DNA of 22,227 nucleotides from UBA3871 sp002392265 (GCA_946614255.1 CAMOGS010000012.1:1-22227); one strand, 5' to 3'; numbered from the stretch's first letter, positions 1 to 7,383 are shown. Numbers and translations are program-made. Notes: generated by a model not told the origin, from the sequence alone.

Positions 1-1077
1 AGTCTGGAGACTATTTAAAGTATTGTAGGTTTCAGCAAACATTTTCGCAAAGGTATCGAGTCTCTGTTCATAATATTGGATACCGCGGAAATCGTTTTCA
101 CCGCCTACGACATCTGCATAGTCGCCTTTTCCGTTCATGAGGTCGAGATATCCGGAGATACTGCCTGTGGTAAAGTAGTCCGTAATATCATCGTAGTCTA
201 TATTGGAAGGAGTGTTTGGCAGTCTGAATGAAGTATCCATACCGATAGACACTCTTTCCCCGTTATCCTCTACAAAGAGGGTATTGGCTTTGGTATGATC
301 GACCAGACCTATAGATGCACTGGTGTTTTCATCGTACATAGAGATGGTAACATGCTCTAAAGTGATGCCGTCAGCAACTTCGTCGGCTGTTACGGTAACC
401 TTTATGTTTGCCATCTTTGAAAGGTTGTCGATTAATGTATTTCTCTGGTCAATGAGCTCGTTTGGATTATTGCCGTATAAATATTCCTCGCGGATCTGAC
501 CGTTCAGGTTTGCAATTGATTCAACGGTGGAGTTGAAATCCGTGCCGATTGTTACACTCGAAAGGTCATAGGCCTGCTGGTCACGAACCTGTGCGAGCTG
601 TGTGGCATAGACATTTAGCATCTGGGACATCTGCTGAGCCGAAGTCCTGACAACCAGGGCAATGTCTTTGCTGGTCGGATGCTGAGACAGATTCTGGAGC
701 TGATTAACAAAATCATCGAACTGATTCTGCATTCCCTTTGTACTGATTTCATCGAGAATGTTTTCGATGTCCGTGAGGCCGGCACTGATTGCGTCAAAAC
801 GTCCTGTGTCGGAATTCTCCGCACGATATCTGGCATCCAGGAAGGTGTCTCTGATCTGTACTGTAGTTGTGGCAGCTACACCGTTGCCTGTTGAAACGAG
901 ATTCTGATCATATCTCGAATGGAAACCGGAGAGGGTTTGTGATTCGAGAACGGTCTTTTGACGGGTATAGCCCTCTGTATTCATGTTTGATATGTTGTTA
1001 CCGACTGTGCCGGTCGCAGCCGTGGCTGCGCTCATAGCGCGGTAAGACATATATACTGATGCAAATGTTGAACCCAT
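1..1077 (-). CDS. flgK: Flagellar hook-associated protein 1 FlgK (partial, C-terminus cut by window edge)
   Basis: FlgK is the first hook-filament junction protein, exported and assembled between hook and filament. The reading frame is open from the ATG at 1077 to base 1, giving 359 residues; the family usually has about 450-650, so the C-terminal part lies outside the window. The N-terminus carries the axial-protein D0 signature, with NNISNMNTEGYTRQ near residues 20-33 and many small residues before it. This is followed by the helical D1 region, with QLQNLSQHPTS and later IANLNGQIREEYLYGNNPNELIDQRN, as in FlgK proteins. A GAGGAG ribosome site lies just upstream on the minus strand. It is the third gene of the flgM-flgN-flgK unit, next to its own chaperone gene flgN. 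I saw no frameshift. Confidence 0.95.
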   Translation of the reverse strand, partial: MGSTFASVYMSYRAMSAATAATGTVGNNISNMNTEGYTRQKTVLESQTLSGFHSRYDQNLVSTGNGVAATTTVQIRDTFLDARYRAENSDTGRFDAISAGLTDIENILDEISTKGMQNQFDDFVNQLQNLSQHPTSKDIALVVRTSAQQMSQMLNVYATQLAQVRDQQAYDLSSVTIGTDFNSTVESIANLNGQIREEYLYGNNPNELIDQRNTLIDNLSKMANIKVTVTADEVADGITLEHVTISMYDENTSASIGLVDHTKANTLFVEDNGERVSIGMDTSFRLPNTPSNIDYDDITDYFTTGSISGYLDLMNGKGDYADVVGGENDFRGIQYYEQRLDTFAKMFAETYNTLNSLQT

Positions 1078-1193
1078 ATTACGCTCCTCGTTTTACTATA
1101 TATAAATGAAGAAAAAATATTTTTGCCCCCGTAAGTTTAGTACGTTTTTGATAGTATTGTAACAAAACTAAATTCCGAGCATATTTAAATAAA

Positions 1194-1691
1194 TCAAATT
1201 TTAGTCTGGAAAGACTTTGGAAACAGCGATGTCTGTACTTCGGATGCGGTACTGTCATAGGTAGTGCTTTCCTGCGGATTGCCTGCCTGCTCGAGTATGC
1301 GTTCCAAACGATGCATTCTGGCTGTGAGCATTTCTCTGCATTTGTTGCGATAAAAGAGAATCTCTTCGACTGTAACCTTAAGGTCGTCATGAAGCTTCGC
1401 AAAGCGACGCCCTTCATCACCGGGCAGGTTTGCGGCCAGCTCCTGAAGACTGCCGTTTGGCACCTCAATCAGCTTGCTGAATGAAGCCATGTGCTCGTCA
1501 AAATCTCTGGTCTTTAATATGATTGCCTGCTGGGCATTCATGGCCAGATTGAGCTTTTCGGTATCTTCACCGACTATCGCATCCAGCTCGTTTTTGAGCA
1601 TAGGAATAGCGTCCCGGTACAGTTCAAGAATCCCGGACATGTAGTCATAAAGGTCATCAAGTGCTTTGTAATGCTGCTTTGAATAAGCCAT
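1194..1691 (-). CDS. flgN: Flagellar export chaperone FlgN
   Basis: This 165-residue protein fits the FlgN family, cytoplasmic chaperones that hold FlgK and FlgL until export. It is predicted to be almost wholly alpha-helical, with heptad-like spacing of Leu/Ile from about residue 10 to 140 (LYDYMSGILELYRDAIPMLK, then NAQQAIILKTRDFDEHM). The C-terminal 25 residues are polar and Ser/Thr-rich, where chaperone-substrate contacts are usual. A GGAGG site stands 6-10 bases before the ATG. It lies between flgM (90-base gap) and flgK (116-base gap) on the same strand, the classic Firmicutes order. Sequence similarity within FlgN is low in general, so context carries much of the weight. The 116-base gap before flgK shows no convincing terminator or promoter. 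Confidence 0.82.
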   Translation of the reverse strand: MAYSKQHYKALDDLYDYMSGILELYRDAIPMLKNELDAIVGEDTEKLNLAMNAQQAIILKTRDFDEHMASFSKLIEVPNGSLQELAANLPGDEGRRFAKLHDDLKVTVEEILFYRNKCREMLTARMHRLERILEQAGNPQESTTYDSTASEVQTSLFPKSFQTKI

Positions 1692-1781
1692 AAGTATCCT
1701 CCGTGTATGTCATAATAAATAATACTTTAATGCTTTATTATACCATACAAAGTGTTCAGCTTTCAAACAATATTAACCTGT

Positions 1782-2093
1782 TTAGCCCAGAATTGCCTTT
1801 GCGAGAAGATCGCCGGATACATTGTATGTACCCTCGGAAATCTGCTGAGAAAGCTCTTCGATGCGGTCGCTGCCATTGCTTACTTCGTAGAGCATCTGGG
1901 ACTTTGCAACTGTGATGCGCTTGTCCTCATAGTTTCCGGAGTAGCTTGAAGAAATTTCAGCACTGTCCACACGATTCTTCATCGTGTACTTTTTGTTGTC
2001 TTCACTGGAGACGTTGCGGTTTGCATCTTCGTTCTGATCGCGAATCTGCTTTGGCTGTATAGCCTTGTCATTGTTTACAAAACTGATTTCCAT
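1782..2093 (-). CDS. flgM: Anti-sigma-28 factor FlgM
   Basis: FlgM binds and inhibits the flagellar sigma factor (sigma-28/SigD) until the hook-basal body is finished, when it is exported in many species. The protein has 103 residues from the chosen ATG. The N-terminal half is polar and low in hydrophobics, as expected for an unstructured export region. The C-terminal half has the family sigma-binding helices (SDRIEELSQQISEGTYNVSG then LLAKAIL). I chose the ATG at 2093 because an AGAGGT ribosome site sits about 7 bases before it; an in-frame ATG at 2123 would add 10 residues but would put that site inside the gene. It is the first gene behind a near-perfect sigma-28 promoter, giving negative feedback on its own target. 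Confidence 0.92.
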   Translation of the reverse strand: MEISFVNNDKAIQPKQIRDQNEDANRNVSSEDNKKYTMKNRVDSAEISSSYSGNYEDKRITVAKSQMLYEVSNGSDRIEELSQQISEGTYNVSGDLLAKAILG

Positions 2094-2141
2094 AATTTTA
2101 CCTCTTTCCTCATTTTGATTCATGAAAACTACTTGATTTTC

Positions 2142-2172
2142 AGCGGTTTTGGAGAGAATCTCCTACTCCGCT
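2142..2172 (-). other. Stem-loop at the 5' end of the flgM mRNA
   Basis: Read on the minus strand, an outer 5-bp stem AGCGG/CCGCT (2172-2168 with 2146-2142) encloses an inner 5-bp stem GGAGA/TCTCC with a 3-base loop (2163-2151). An internal loop of AGTA opposite AAAA separates them. The structure begins within a few bases of the predicted sigma-28 start site, so it could protect the 5' end of the message. The function is inferred; the pairing is seen. Confidence 0.5.
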
Positions 2173-2180
2173 CGTTATTA

Positions 2181-2207
2181 TTATCGGCAGAGGTTTAATT
2201 AACTTTA
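2181..2207 (-). promoter_or_regulatory. Sigma-28 (SigD/FliA) promoter for flgM-flgN-flgK
   Basis: On the minus strand the -35 TAAA (2207-2204) is followed by exactly 15 bases and the -10 GCCGATAA (2188-2181). This matches the sigma-28 consensus TAAA-N15-GCCGATAA at every position. The start of transcription is expected near 2174, giving an flgM leader of about 80 bases. The DNA upstream of the -35 (2208-2264) is rich in A tracts on this strand, which could serve as an UP-like element. Confidence 0.9.
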
Positions 2208-2370
2208 GCTTTTTTTTAAAGATTTTTTTAAAATTTTTTTTGAGGGATTTTTTACGGTATTTTTGCGGTGTTTCTTGTCGCGGTTTGCGGGCGGAATTTC
2301 GGCAAAAAAATATTTTGCATATTATTGTAGAAAAAGTTTGAAATTATAGCAGAAAAACATCGAAAAAAGC

Positions 2371-2413
2371 TTGTAAAATGAGGTGTTTCGTAGTAAAATA
2401 TGGTTGATATAGT
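2371..2413 (+). promoter_or_regulatory. Candidate sigma-A promoters of the flgB (fla/che) operon
   Basis: Two overlapping housekeeping-type signals are present. The first is TTGTAA (2371-2376), a 17-base spacer and TAAAAT (2394-2399), matching 4/6 and 5/6 of the consensus hexamers. The second is an extended -10, TGATATAGT (2405-2413), with a poor -35. Either would start transcription 80-95 bases before flgB. No sigma-28 consensus was found on this strand here, consistent with an early-class operon. Confidence 0.5.
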
Positions 2414-2453
2414 ATACCTTTGTGCCAAAACAGGTATTGTTTTCTATATCAAA

Positions 2454-2469
2454 AATGCTGGAAAGCATT
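2454..2469 (+). promoter_or_regulatory. Hairpin with GGAA loop in the flgB leader
   Basis: AATGCT (2454-2459) and AGCATT (2464-2469) form a perfect 6-bp stem closed by the loop GGAA. The hairpin ends 18 bases before the GGAGGTGA ribosome site of flgB. A GGA in a hairpin loop plus a second GGA in the ribosome site is the known layout of CsrA targets. A CsrA role here is inference only; the loop is also a GNRA tetraloop and may simply be stable. Confidence 0.45.
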
Positions 2470-2500
2470 GGAAAAACAACGTTTATTGGAGGTGAGTGAC

Positions 2501-2899
2501 ATGATTGGCGACAGCTTGATGAGTTCAACCGTTCAAAGAGCTCTCGACGGTGTATGGCAGAGACAAAAGGCCATTTCGTCAAACCTGGCAAATTTCGACA
2601 CGCCGCATTACAAAGCGAAAATCGTCAATTTTGAAGACACGCTTCGTGATGAAATACTAAAGATTCAGGATACCGCAAAGACCAGGGACGAAATCAGATC
2701 CCATTTAGACGAGGTCGAAACCTCGAGGATAGCGGTTACCAGCGACTTTTCGATATCTGAAAGAGCCGACGGAAACAATGTAAACCTCGACGAGCAGCAG
2801 ATTGAGCTGGCAAAGGCTCAGCTGCAGTACATGTACCTGACAAACAGCATTACCAACATGTATTCAAGATTAAAGACAGCCATTACGAATAACGGCTAA
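2501..2899 (+). CDS. flgB: Flagellar basal-body proximal rod protein FlgB
   Basis: FlgB is a proximal rod subunit exported through the flagellar type III system. The product has 132 residues, normal for the family. The N-terminal axial motif is intact (SSNLANFDTPHYKAK near residues 26-40), and the C-terminal helix contains the usual NVNLDEQQIELAKAQLQYMY stretch. The start at 2501 is fixed by a GGAGGTGA site 5 bases before ATG; an upstream in-frame ATG at 2420 would add 27 unrelated residues and no ribosome site. It is the first gene of the long plus-strand operon, 11 bases before flgC, and lies divergent from flgM. Confidence 0.96.
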   Translation: MIGDSLMSSTVQRALDGVWQRQKAISSNLANFDTPHYKAKIVNFEDTLRDEILKIQDTAKTRDEIRSHLDEVETSRIAVTSDFSISERADGNNVNLDEQQIELAKAQLQYMYLTNSITNMYSRLKTAITNNG

Positions 2900-2910
2900 A
2901 GGAGAAATAA

Positions 2911-3387
2911 ATGTCAAACTTTCTGAGATCTCTTGATATCAGCGGTTCGGGTCTGACGACCCAGAAATATCGTCTCGATATCATTTCACAAAATATAGCA
3001 AATGCCGAGGTAACCAGAACGGAGTCCGGCGGGCCTTACCGCAGACAGGTTCCCGTATTAAAGAGCGTAGAGGAAAAAATTACATTCCATGACGTCCTCG
3101 AGGCCGCAAAGAACGGTGTTACCATCAATTCGGCGTACAATCACGGCGGCAGCAGATCCGCAGGCGTAAAGGTGGACGAGGTTGTAGCAGACCCGAGAGA
3201 TTTTGTGCCGGTTTACGATCCGACTCACCCGGATGCGGACGAAAGAGGATATGTCATGTACCCTAATGTCGACATCACCCAGGAGATAATCGACGCGATG
3301 GACGCCAGCCGCACCTACGAAGCAAACATCACAGCCTTTAATGCGGTTAAGCAGATGCTGCAGCAGGCTATGGATATGAAAATCTGA
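2911..3387 (+). CDS. flgC: Flagellar basal-body rod protein FlgC
   Basis: FlgC is a proximal rod component assembled with FlgB, FlgF/FlgG and FliE. The 158-residue product is a little longer than the usual 130-150. It starts with the axial helix (SLDISGSGLTTQKYRLDIIS) followed by QNIANAEVTRTESGGPYRRQ, the rod-protein motif. It ends with the conserved YVMYPNVDITQEIIDAMDAS and AFNAVKQMLQQAMDM. A GGAG site lies 6 bases before the ATG. It sits between flgB and fliE with gaps of 11 and 15 bases, the standard trio in Firmicutes and Proteobacteria. Confidence 0.96.
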   Translation: MSNFLRSLDISGSGLTTQKYRLDIISQNIANAEVTRTESGGPYRRQVPVLKSVEEKITFHDVLEAAKNGVTINSAYNHGGSRSAGVKVDEVVADPRDFVPVYDPTHPDADERGYVMYPNVDITQEIIDAMDASRTYEANITAFNAVKQMLQQAMDMKI

Positions 3388-3402
3388 TAGGGAGGGCGCA
3401 GT

Positions 3403-3726
3403 ATGAGCTACATAGTACCGATTAACATGAGTATCGATACCAGTAAAATCAACTGGCTCACCGATACAAACCGTAATCTCAAGGCAGAAAACGAAGAGTC
3501 CGAAAAGGGGAGCTTTAAATCTCTTTTGAACGGCATGATAAACAATGTCATCGAAACGGAAAATCAGACAAAGGTCGATGCGTATAACCTTTCAATCGGA
3601 AACATGGATGATATGCATACGATGATGATTAACGAAATGAAGGCTGAAGTTGCGCTTCAGACCATGGTAAACGTCCGCAACAAGCTGGTGGACGCTTACA
3701 AAGAGATAATGAACACCAATATATAA
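3403..3726 (+). CDS. fliE: Flagellar hook-basal body complex protein FliE
   Basis: FliE links the MS ring to the rod and is the first exported rod protein. The product has 107 residues, the normal size. The C-terminal half holds the conserved part: KGSFKSLLNGMINNVIETEN, then DDMHTMMINEMKAEVALQTM and VRNKLVDAYKEIMN. These are amphipathic helices with no signal peptide, as expected. The first 35 residues are polar and not conserved. The ribosome site GGGAGGG precedes the ATG. It comes directly after flgC and 41 bases before fliF, its binding partner gene. Confidence 0.95.
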   Translation: MSYIVPINMSIDTSKINWLTDTNRNLKAENEESEKGSFKSLLNGMINNVIETENQTKVDAYNLSIGNMDDMHTMMINEMKAEVALQTMVNVRNKLVDAYKEIMNTNI

Positions 3727-3767
3727 TTAGCTAGTTTACAAATTGCCCGGATTGATCAGAGGAGCAA

Positions 3768-5357
3768 ATGAAAGAGACACTTAACAAGATATTGGATCCG
3801 ATCAAGAACTTTTGGGGCGGACTGACGATGAGAATCAGAATCGTCCTGATAGCAACGATAATAGCAATACTGGTCGTTGCGCTGGTTCTGGCAATGATCC
3901 TGAACAAAAGTGAATATGTGACTATCTATGACGAGCTTTCAGCCTCTGAAGTCAGTGAAATCCTTGCAGCACTCAATGATATGGATGTCAAGGTAAAGGT
4001 TCAGGACGGAGATTCCATAATGGTACCTGCCGAGCAGGAAAGTCAGGTCAGAATGGCACTTGCCACTGCCGGCTATCCAAAGAGCGGCCTTTCGTACTAC
4101 CTTATCGAAAACAACTCCAACATGCTGACTACGGACTATGAGCGCAAGCAATATGAGACCATGCAGCTGCAGGAAAGACTGGGCGCCACCATACAGACGC
4201 TCGAAGGCGTAAAACAGGCAATCGTAACAATCGCTCAGGCCGAAGAAAGCATCTTTTACCTGACGGAAAAGACAGATCCGAGCGCCAGCGTAGTCGTTCA
4301 TATGAAAAGCGGCTACGAGCTCGACGAAACCCAGGTTGAGGGTATCAGGAACCTGGTTTCCTCCGCTGTGGCGGGACTTCAGCCGAGCAAGGTTTCCATT
4401 ACGGACGGAATGGGTAACGAGCTGCTGGCCGGAGATGGTGTAGGCGTTGATTCCAAACGGACAAAGCTTGCTTACGAGGTTGAAGGCGCCATCAAAAAGA
4501 AAGTCGAAAGCATTGTAACTAAGATATATGGAGATGATCATTGCAAGGTTGCCGTAACGGCAAACATCAATACGGATAACCGTGTTGAGGAGACCATGAC
4601 CTACTATCCGTCAGATCCTCTCGGTAATGGAAACAACACAGGCGTAACCTATGAAGAAACGCATGCGACAGACCAGTACCAGTCGACAGGAACCGACGGC
4701 GGCGTTCCGGCAACATCGACGAATGCCGATGTAGTTACATATCCGACTGTTGACGGAGAAAACAACACATCATCGCAATCGACAAGCGACCAGATTAAAT
4801 ACGATGTCAGCTATGTAAAGACACTCCTCGAAAAGAACGGAGCTTATATCGAAGATTTATCGGTCAGCGTAGTAATAGACAAACCGAGCTTTGACCCGGG
4901 TGAAAGAGAAAACCTCACAGAGACGGTTGCTTATGCAGCGGGCGTTCCTGAAGACAGCGTAACGGTGCAGAGCTTCAGATTCTTCCAGGAAGAGCCTACA
5001 GCGCCTGAAATCGAAGAAGGCGGACTCGGAAACCTGCTCTATCTGATAATCGGCGGCGCACTGCTTCTGATAATTGCGCTGGTAGTCCTGATTCTGATAA
5101 TGCGCAGAAAGAAGAAGGCGCTCGAAGAGGCAGCACTTGCAGAAGCCGAGAGAATGGAAAAGGAAAGACTCATGGCAGAAAGCTTTGGCGAAGCCGGCGA
5201 AGGCGAGGAGGGCCTTGGCGGCATGAAGGAAACCGTTTCCAGAATCGAAAAGATCGAAAACGAAGTTATTACGGAAATCAGAGAGTTCACTATGGAGAAT
5301 CCGGAAGTTGCAGCCCAGATGATAAAGACATGGCTGCGTAGTGAAGATGAGTTTTAG
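3768..5357 (+). CDS. fliF: Flagellar MS-ring protein FliF
   Basis: FliF forms the membrane MS ring that carries the rod and the FliG rotor. The 529-residue product has one membrane segment at about residues 21-45 and a second at about 421-444, with the large periplasmic-side ring domains between them. It includes QERLGATIQTLEGVKQA and LSVSVVIDKP, both typical of the family. The extracellular region around residues 280-335 is Thr/Ser/Asn-rich and probably a loop. The cytoplasmic tail ends with IREFTMENPEVAAQMIKTWL, the FliG-binding helix. A GAGGAG site precedes the ATG. It is followed 24 bases later by fliG, its direct partner. Confidence 0.97.
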   Translation: MKETLNKILDPIKNFWGGLTMRIRIVLIATIIAILVVALVLAMILNKSEYVTIYDELSASEVSEILAALNDMDVKVKVQDGDSIMVPAEQESQVRMALATAGYPKSGLSYYLIENNSNMLTTDYERKQYETMQLQERLGATIQTLEGVKQAIVTIAQAEESIFYLTEKTDPSASVVVHMKSGYELDETQVEGIRNLVSSAVAGLQPSKVSITDGMGNELLAGDGVGVDSKRTKLAYEVEGAIKKKVESIVTKIYGDDHCKVAVTANINTDNRVEETMTYYPSDPLGNGNNTGVTYEETHATDQYQSTGTDGGVPATSTNADVVTYPTVDGENNTSSQSTSDQIKYDVSYVKTLLEKNGAYIEDLSVSVVIDKPSFDPGERENLTETVAYAAGVPEDSVTVQSFRFFQEEPTAPEIEEGGLGNLLYLIIGGALLLIIALVVLILIMRRKKKALEEAALAEAERMEKERLMAESFGEAGEGEEGLGGMKETVSRIEKIENEVITEIREFTMENPEVAAQMIKTWLRSEDEF

Positions 5358-5381
5358 TTAGTTTTTAGTCAGAGGTAAATT

Positions 5382-6533
5382 ATGGCCAAGAAAAAAATCA
5401 AAAAAGGCGAAGTCCAGGAAGAACCTTCGGCTCTCGATCTGGGAGAAAATCCTGAACCGCCTATAGCAGCAGAGACTGAAGAAAATTCTTTGGCAAAATC
5501 CCTCAGCGGGAAAAGCCTCAGATTTTCAGAAGTTGCAGAGCTTTCATCTAGGCAAAAGGCTGCTCAGATTATCATCGCACTCGGCGATGAGGCTGCAGCC
5601 GCAATTTACAGAAACCTGCCTGAAGAAGACGTTGAAAAGCTCACATACGAGATAACCAGACTCGAATCGGTTTCACCGGAAGTTTCGGACATGGTTGTCA
5701 AGGAGTTTTACGGTCTTTGTGTTGCCCAAAAGGTTTACCTCGAGGGTGGTATCAACTACGCAAAGAGCGTACTCGAAAAGGCGTTCGGACCGCAGCAGGG
5801 CAACCAGCTGCTCGAACGTGTAACAAAGAGCATCAGAACAAAGGCGTTCGAATTTATCAGAAAAGCAGATGCAAAGAATATCATGAACATGATAGTAAAC
5901 GAGCATCCGCAGACTATCGCTCTGATTTTGTCATATGCCAGAGCAGAACAGGCTGCACAGGTAATTTCGGAGCTGCCAAAGGACATTCGAATAGAGGTAG
6001 TAGAGCGTATCGCAAAGATGGACAGAACTTCTCCTGAAATAATCAAGCAGGTAGAAATTATACTCGAGAGAAAGTTCGACTCCGTAATCTCGGTAGAGCT
6101 GATGGAGGTAGGCGGTATCGACTACATTGCAGAGGTAATGAATTCCGTAGACAGAGGTTCGGAAAAGTACATTTTCGACGAGCTGTCGAGAAAGGATCCA
6201 AAGCTCACAGACGAAATTCGAAAGAGGATGTTCGTATTCGAAGACATCATCGTACTCGATTCCTTCTCTATCCAGAGATTTATCAGGGAAGTCGAGACCA
6301 AAGATATGGCTGTCGCACTCAAGGGCTCCAACAAAGACGTTGCAGCCGTCATATTTGCGAACATGTCGCAGCGTATGGCTGACACAGTAAAGAGTGAAAT
6401 GGAATACCTCCACAATCTCCGTGTTCGTGACGTTGAGGAAGCTCAGCAAAAGATCGTAGGCATCATCAGACGTCTCGAGGAAGAGGGCGAAATCGTCATC
6501 ATGAAGGGTGGAAAGGACGAAGTAATTGCCTAG
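5382..6533 (+). CDS. fliG: Flagellar motor switch protein FliG
   Basis: FliG is the rotor protein that takes torque from MotA and binds FliF and FliM. At 383 residues it is about 45 longer than typical FliG (roughly 330-345). The extra length is an N-terminal tail of about 50 residues, starting MAKKKIKKGEVQEE and rich in Lys, Glu and Pro, before the usual domain beginning at SSRQKAAQIIIALGDEAA. The middle-domain EHPQ motif is present (NEHPQTIALILSY), and the charged torque helix is intact (KDPKLTDEIRKRMFVFEDI). The C-terminus also has a short extra tail (EEGEIVIMKGGKDEVIA). The 3' end overlaps fliH by 8 bases. Confidence 0.96.
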   Translation: MAKKKIKKGEVQEEPSALDLGENPEPPIAAETEENSLAKSLSGKSLRFSEVAELSSRQKAAQIIIALGDEAAAAIYRNLPEEDVEKLTYEITRLESVSPEVSDMVVKEFYGLCVAQKVYLEGGINYAKSVLEKAFGPQQGNQLLERVTKSIRTKAFEFIRKADAKNIMNMIVNEHPQTIALILSYARAEQAAQVISELPKDIRIEVVERIAKMDRTSPEIIKQVEIILERKFDSVISVELMEVGGIDYIAEVMNSVDRGSEKYIFDELSRKDPKLTDEIRKRMFVFEDIIVLDSFSIQRFIREVETKDMAVALKGSNKDVAAVIFANMSQRMADTVKSEMEYLHNLRVRDVEEAQQKIVGIIRRLEEEGEIVIMKGGKDEVIA

Positions 6534-7383
6534 TATAGTAAAGGCCCGCTCAGTCGTGGTCGTACCGGGACAATCAAATATACAAAGAGCGCTGAATGAT
6601 TCCCGCTCTGCAACAGCAGAATCCGGTGCCGAGGTTAGCGATGCTGACAGAGTACGGCGCGAGGAATTGATGAACGCCAGAATCGCAGAGCTCGAAGCAG
6701 AGCTCGCAAAGGCGAAAGCGCAGGCAGAGGCAAATACGAGTGAGCAGATTTACGATTCAAAGATCGAAGAGGCCCTCGAGGATGCCAAAGCCATACGAAG
6801 ACAAGCCGAAGACGAGGCGGCGTCGATTATAGCTCAGGCTCAGATGAAGAGCAGAAACATCACCGACGAAGCCGAGAGAAACGGCTACAATATGGGCTAC
6901 AACAAAGGCCTTGCCGATGGCGAAAACACAGTCCTCGAAAAGGCAAAGGACAGCATGGACGAGATTGCATACTTTATTGAGATGCTGCAAATGGAACGCA
7001 TGCAGACCTGCCGCGAGGAAGAGGGCGAAATCTTAAAGCTTGCTTTTGAAGTAGCCAAAAAGGTAATGCGACAGCAGATAAAGGTGGATCCGGACGCCGT
7101 TCCGAGAATGATCGAAGACATAGTCAAAGAGAATGAAACTGCGGTAAAGGTGATACTTTCAGACTACAATATGACTCTGGATGCAAAGGTGGATCGCAAG
7201 ACACGCCAGCGCATAAAGGAACTGCTTCCGAATATAAAGCTCGTGGTGGTTCCGAGTGACGGAGTCGAAGAAACCTTCCAGGTAGAAACGGAGGACGGCC
7301 TCATAGATGCGGCTGTTTCCGGTCAGCTGGAAAGGCTGTATGAAGCAACCGAAGACTATGATAATCCGGCGGAGGAGGATTAA
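6526..7383 (+). CDS. fliH: Flagellar export apparatus assembly protein FliH
   Basis: FliH is the peripheral stalk-like regulator of the export ATPase FliI. The product has 285 residues. It begins with the family's short motif (PSIVKARSVVVV, compare 'SNIIK' starts), has a long charged coiled coil at about 35-125 (RREELMNARIAELEAELAKA and onward), and ends in a folded domain with EILKLAFEVAKKVMRQQI. The chosen start is a TTG at 6526 with an AAAGGA site 9-10 bases upstream; no ATG exists near enough to replace it. This start is likely but not certain. The gene overlaps fliG by 8 bases, and its stop overlaps the fliI ATG (TAATG), which points to translational coupling. Confidence 0.88.
   Translation: MPSIVKARSVVVVPGQSNIQRALNDSRSATAESGAEVSDADRVRREELMNARIAELEAELAKAKAQAEANTSEQIYDSKIEEALEDAKAIRRQAEDEAASIIAQAQMKSRNITDEAERNGYNMGYNKGLADGENTVLEKAKDSMDEIAYFIEMLQMERMQTCREEEGEILKLAFEVAKKVMRQQIKVDPDAVPRMIEDIVKENETAVKVILSDYNMTLDAKVDRKTRQRIKELLPNIKLVVVPSDGVEETFQVETEDGLIDAAVSGQLERLYEATEDYDNPAEED

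Larger units (their letters stand above)
2094..2500. promoter_or_regulatory. Divergent control region between flgM and flgB
   Basis: These 407 bases contain no gene I can support. In order they hold the flgM leader with its stem-loop, the sigma-28 promoter (minus strand), five T runs at 2210-2217, 2223-2229, 2234-2241, 2248-2253 and 2260-2264 spaced about 12 bases apart, an inverted repeat GCAAAA-N5-TTTTGC (2302-2318), candidate housekeeping promoters for flgB (2371-2413) and the flgB leader with a 6-bp hairpin (2454-2469). Base composition is much more AT-rich than the flanking genes. Confidence 0.75.

Noticed and set aside
1078..1193. Terminator or extra promoter between flgN and flgK
   Set aside because: No stable stem with a T run and no good promoter hexamer pair was found.
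1079..1468. 129-codon minus-strand frame overlapping flgN and the flgN-flgK gap
   Set aside because: flgN in another frame matches its family and has a ribosome site; this frame does not.
2094..2123. Upstream in-frame start for flgM
   Set aside because: Would place the AGAGGT site inside the gene; FlgM starts of the MEIS type at 2093 fit better.
2296..2303. Second sigma-28-like -10 (GCCGAAAT on the minus strand)
   Set aside because: Only 6 of 8 bases match and no TAAA lies at the right distance.
2420..2500. Upstream in-frame start for flgB
   Set aside because: Adds 27 residues absent from FlgB proteins and lies upstream of the GGAGGTGA site.
3939..4541. 200-codon open frame on the minus strand inside fliF
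   Set aside because: It is fully antisense to a clear FliF gene, has no ribosome site or recognisable domain, and reflects codon bias of the real gene.
5931..6449. 172-codon open frame on the minus strand inside fliG
   Set aside because: Antisense shadow of a strongly conserved gene; its composition is unlike a real protein.
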